Part shown: positions 5,520-6,477 of the stretch, in pieces
Layout of the letters: each line of letters opens with the position of its first letter
Position numbering within the stretch: position 1 is the first letter of the stretch
Assembly (NCBI GenBank): GCA_964561655.1
Contig: CAZLQG010000037.1
Coordinates: forward strand, 1 to 6,477
From: CAZLQG01 sp964561655
GTDB lineage: Bacteria; Patescibacteriota; Doudnabacteria; UBA920
DNA length: 6,477 nucleotides
Reading direction: 5' to 3'
The notes under the pieces: model-generated
What the model was told of the DNA's origin: nothing
Seen by the model: the letters and a program-made list of their open reading frames with translations, nothing else
Database searches by the model: none
Position numbers and translations under genes: made by a program

Positions 5520-5572
5520 AAATTTTTTTCGGGGTCAGTGACCCCAGTAGCAGAAGCGTTTCGCTACGGGGC
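5515..5572. repeat. Right arms of nested inverted repeats around tRNA-Ile
   Basis: TGCCCAAATT (5515-5524) and ACGGGGC (5566-5572) complement the compact left arm at 5422-5440. The 41 bases between these two right-hand blocks hold the GC-rich hairpin element, while the left arm has only two bases between its blocks. The simplest reading is that a continuous helix was later interrupted on this side by the hairpin element. Confidence 0.6.
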
Positions 5573-5577
5573 GTAGC
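5531..5577. repeat. GC-rich palindromic element with alternative hairpins
   Basis: The blocks in order on the plus strand are GGGGTCA-G-TGACCCC (5531-5545), GTAGC (5547-5551), GCTAC (5563-5567), GGGG (5568-5571) and GTAGC (5573-5577). CCCC at 5542-5545 can pair with GGGG on its left or on its right. GCTAC can pair with GTAGC on its left or on its right. At least two mutually exclusive folds exist. It resembles a REP-type palindromic unit. It borders, and possibly enters, the anticodon stem of the 5' tRNA half. Confidence 0.6.
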
Positions 5578-5605
5578 GCGCTCTAACCATCTGAGCTACA
5601 CGTCC
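5573..5605 (-). pseudogene. tRNA 5' half, ending in the anticodon loop
   Basis: On the minus strand: acceptor strand GGACGTG, TA, D arm GCTC-AGATGGTTA-GAGC, G26, then CGCTAC, which fits positions 27-32. Beyond this there is no variable loop or T arm; the sequence turns into the GC-rich palindrome. Pairing with the 3' half at 5378-5418 gives six of seven acceptor pairs (A-C mismatch at 3:70, G-U at 5:68), and in the anticodon stem three normal pairs, one wobble and one mismatch. The good promoter at 5640-5668 lies just upstream, so it is probably transcribed. It is either the remnant of an interrupted gene or a separate half. Confidence 0.7.
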
Positions 5606-5639
5606 GAGTAGCCTGGTATTTATTGCATTGACAAAACTT

Positions 5640-5668
5640 ATTTTATCAAGTATTTACAATTTTGACAA
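5640..5668 (-). promoter_or_regulatory. Promoter of the tRNA cluster
   Basis: On the minus strand: -35 TTGTCA (5668-5663), a 17-bp spacer ending in TGA (5648-5646), and -10 TAAAAT (5645-5640). This combines a near-consensus -35 with an extended -10. Transcription should start near 5633, about 28 bases upstream of the first base of the 5' tRNA half. Its -35 overlaps the -35 of the pilM promoter on the other strand. Confidence 0.65.
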
Positions 5669-5690
5669 CAGCTTAAAAATATATTATTCT
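5662..5690 (+). promoter_or_regulatory. Promoter of pilM
   Basis: TTGACA (5662-5667), a 17-bp spacer and TATTCT (5685-5690). A start near 5697 gives a leader of about 66 bases without a Shine-Dalgarno sequence before the ATG at 5764. A second TTGACA (5628-5633) lies 34 bp upstream but has only a poor -10 (TATTTA, 5651-5656) at 17-bp spacing. Confidence 0.5.
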
Positions 5691-5763
5691 AAATTTAGTA
5701 TCGTTGCTTTTTTCTTTCCATAGAAATAAAAATTTAACCATTTCTTAATAAATAATTTAATCA

Positions 5764-6477
5764 ATGTCCTTCCCTCGATTTTTTAAAAGACAAAAATCAA
5801 TCTTAGGGGTTGATATAGGCACGGCGAATATTAAGATTGCCCAGGTTTCCCATGGCGAAAAGCCGGTTTTGGAAACCTATGGCATAGTAAATATCGAAAA
5901 GCAGCTGGGAGGTAAAAGTAACGAAGCAGCCATTGAAGAAATGGCAGGAATTTTAAAAGCGCTGATGCAAAGAGCTGGTGCGAGTACCAGAAAGTGCGTA
6001 ATTAGTTTCCCGAACAGCTCTGTTTTCACCTCGGTGATTGAATTGCCAATGATGAGCGAGTCTGAACTTGGTTCGGCAGTGGAATACGAAGCCAAAAAGT
6101 ATGTGCCTTTGGCTCTTTCTGAAATTGATTTATCCTGGACTGTAATTTCCGAAAACAATCCCAAAGCAGGCGGCAAGCAAAAAATCTTGCTTACAGCAGT
6201 ACCCAAACAAATAACCCAAAATTATTTAAGGGTTTTTGATTTGGCGGGCCTGCAGCCTCAAAGCGGGGAAATTGAAGCTTTGGCATTAATCCGCTGTTTA
6301 ATTGGGGATGTGCCGTTTGATTGTGTTATAATAGATATAGGAGCAAAAGCTACCGGAATCAATATAATTGAGAAAGGTTTTTTGCGTTTAAGTCGGAATT
6401 TAAACATCGGCGGCGACACAATTACCAACCGGATAGCAAAATCATTGAACATTAGTCATTTCAGGGCTGAACAGTTT
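5764..6477 (+). CDS. pilM: Type IV pilus assembly protein PilM (partial, 3' end outside window)
   Basis: Actin-like ATPase of the type IV pilus inner-membrane platform, which sits in the cytoplasm and binds the N-terminal tail of PilN. The visible 238 residues contain the first phosphate motif GVDIGTANIKIAQV (15-28), the PilM signature LPMMSESELGSAVEYEAKKY (94-113) followed by VPLALSEIDLSW, and the second phosphate motif VIIDIGAKATGINII (188-202) with NIGGD (214-218). The family is usually about 340-370 residues, so roughly a third is missing to the right. The ATG at 5764 starts the family's usual short basic lead (RFFKRQKS) before the first beta strand. In most genomes pilN and pilO follow, but that lies outside the view. 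An FtsA-like protein is the main alternative; the PilM signature makes it unlikely. Confidence 0.93.
   Translation, partial: MSFPRFFKRQKSILGVDIGTANIKIAQVSHGEKPVLETYGIVNIEKQLGGKSNEAAIEEMAGILKALMQRAGASTRKCVISFPNSSVFTSVIELPMMSESELGSAVEYEAKKYVPLALSEIDLSWTVISENNPKAGGKQKILLTAVPKQITQNYLRVFDLAGLQPQSGEIEALALIRCLIGDVPFDCVIIDIGAKATGINIIEKGFLRLSRNLNIGGDTITNRIAKSLNISHFRAEQF

Noticed and set aside
5531..5545. GGGGTCAGTGACCCC hairpin as an intrinsic terminator
   Set aside because: The T run lies on the 5' side of the hairpin on the plus strand, and on the minus strand the hairpin is followed by A residues, so neither strand has the required U tail.
5419..5572. Group I intron in the anticodon loop of the split tRNA
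   Set aside because: The insert is only about 155 bp, is largely filled by tRNA-Ile, and shows none of the conserved P/Q/R/S core elements.
5877..6206. Open reading stretch of 109 codons on the strand opposite pilM
   Set aside because: pilM is clearly coding on the plus strand with PilM signatures, and the reverse stretch has no recognisable features.

Overview
The window looks like a chromosomal segment of a small-genome bacterium, most likely a member of the Candidate Phyla Radiation (Patescibacteria). The basis is indirect: IMP-branch purine enzymes that keep their catalytic motifs but diverge elsewhere, no Shine-Dalgarno sequence before any start codon, AT-rich imperfect palindromes between genes, and a type IV pilus gene. 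TGA is used as an ordinary stop (guaB) and no gene has an internal in-frame TGA, so the standard bacterial code applies. No database search was possible.

Left part (1-4859): a GC-rich unassigned stretch ends at a strong terminator (124-155). Then come purA (172-1659, +) and guaB (1705-3162, +), the first enzyme of each branch from IMP. guaA (3261-4859, -) faces guaB across a bidirectional terminator. guaB makes XMP and GuaA turns XMP into GMP, while PurA commits IMP to AMP, so the full branch point from IMP to GMP and adenylosuccinate lies here. Each gene has its own promoter-like sequence. purA and guaA share an extended -10 element (TGTGATA...) so close to the ATG that the mRNAs should be leaderless or nearly so.

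Middle part (4892-5668, transcribed leftward): a tRNA cluster with a good promoter at 5640-5668. In transcription order it holds a 5' tRNA half ending in the anticodon loop, a GC-rich palindromic element, an intact tRNA-Ile(GAT), a 3' tRNA half starting in the anticodon loop, a 73-residue two-helix membrane protein, and an intact tRNA-Ala(TGC) with its own terminator. The two halves together look like one Met/Ile-type tRNA whose anticodon loop has been opened by about 155 bp carrying tRNA-Ile, with nested inverted repeats at the junctions. This is the most unusual object in the window: either a tRNA gene broken by an insertion, or a tRNA-within-a-split-tRNA arrangement.

Right part (5662-6477, +): a promoter whose -35 box overlaps that of the tRNA cluster drives pilM, the actin-like cytoplasmic component of the type IV pilus machine. 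The gene runs off the right edge.
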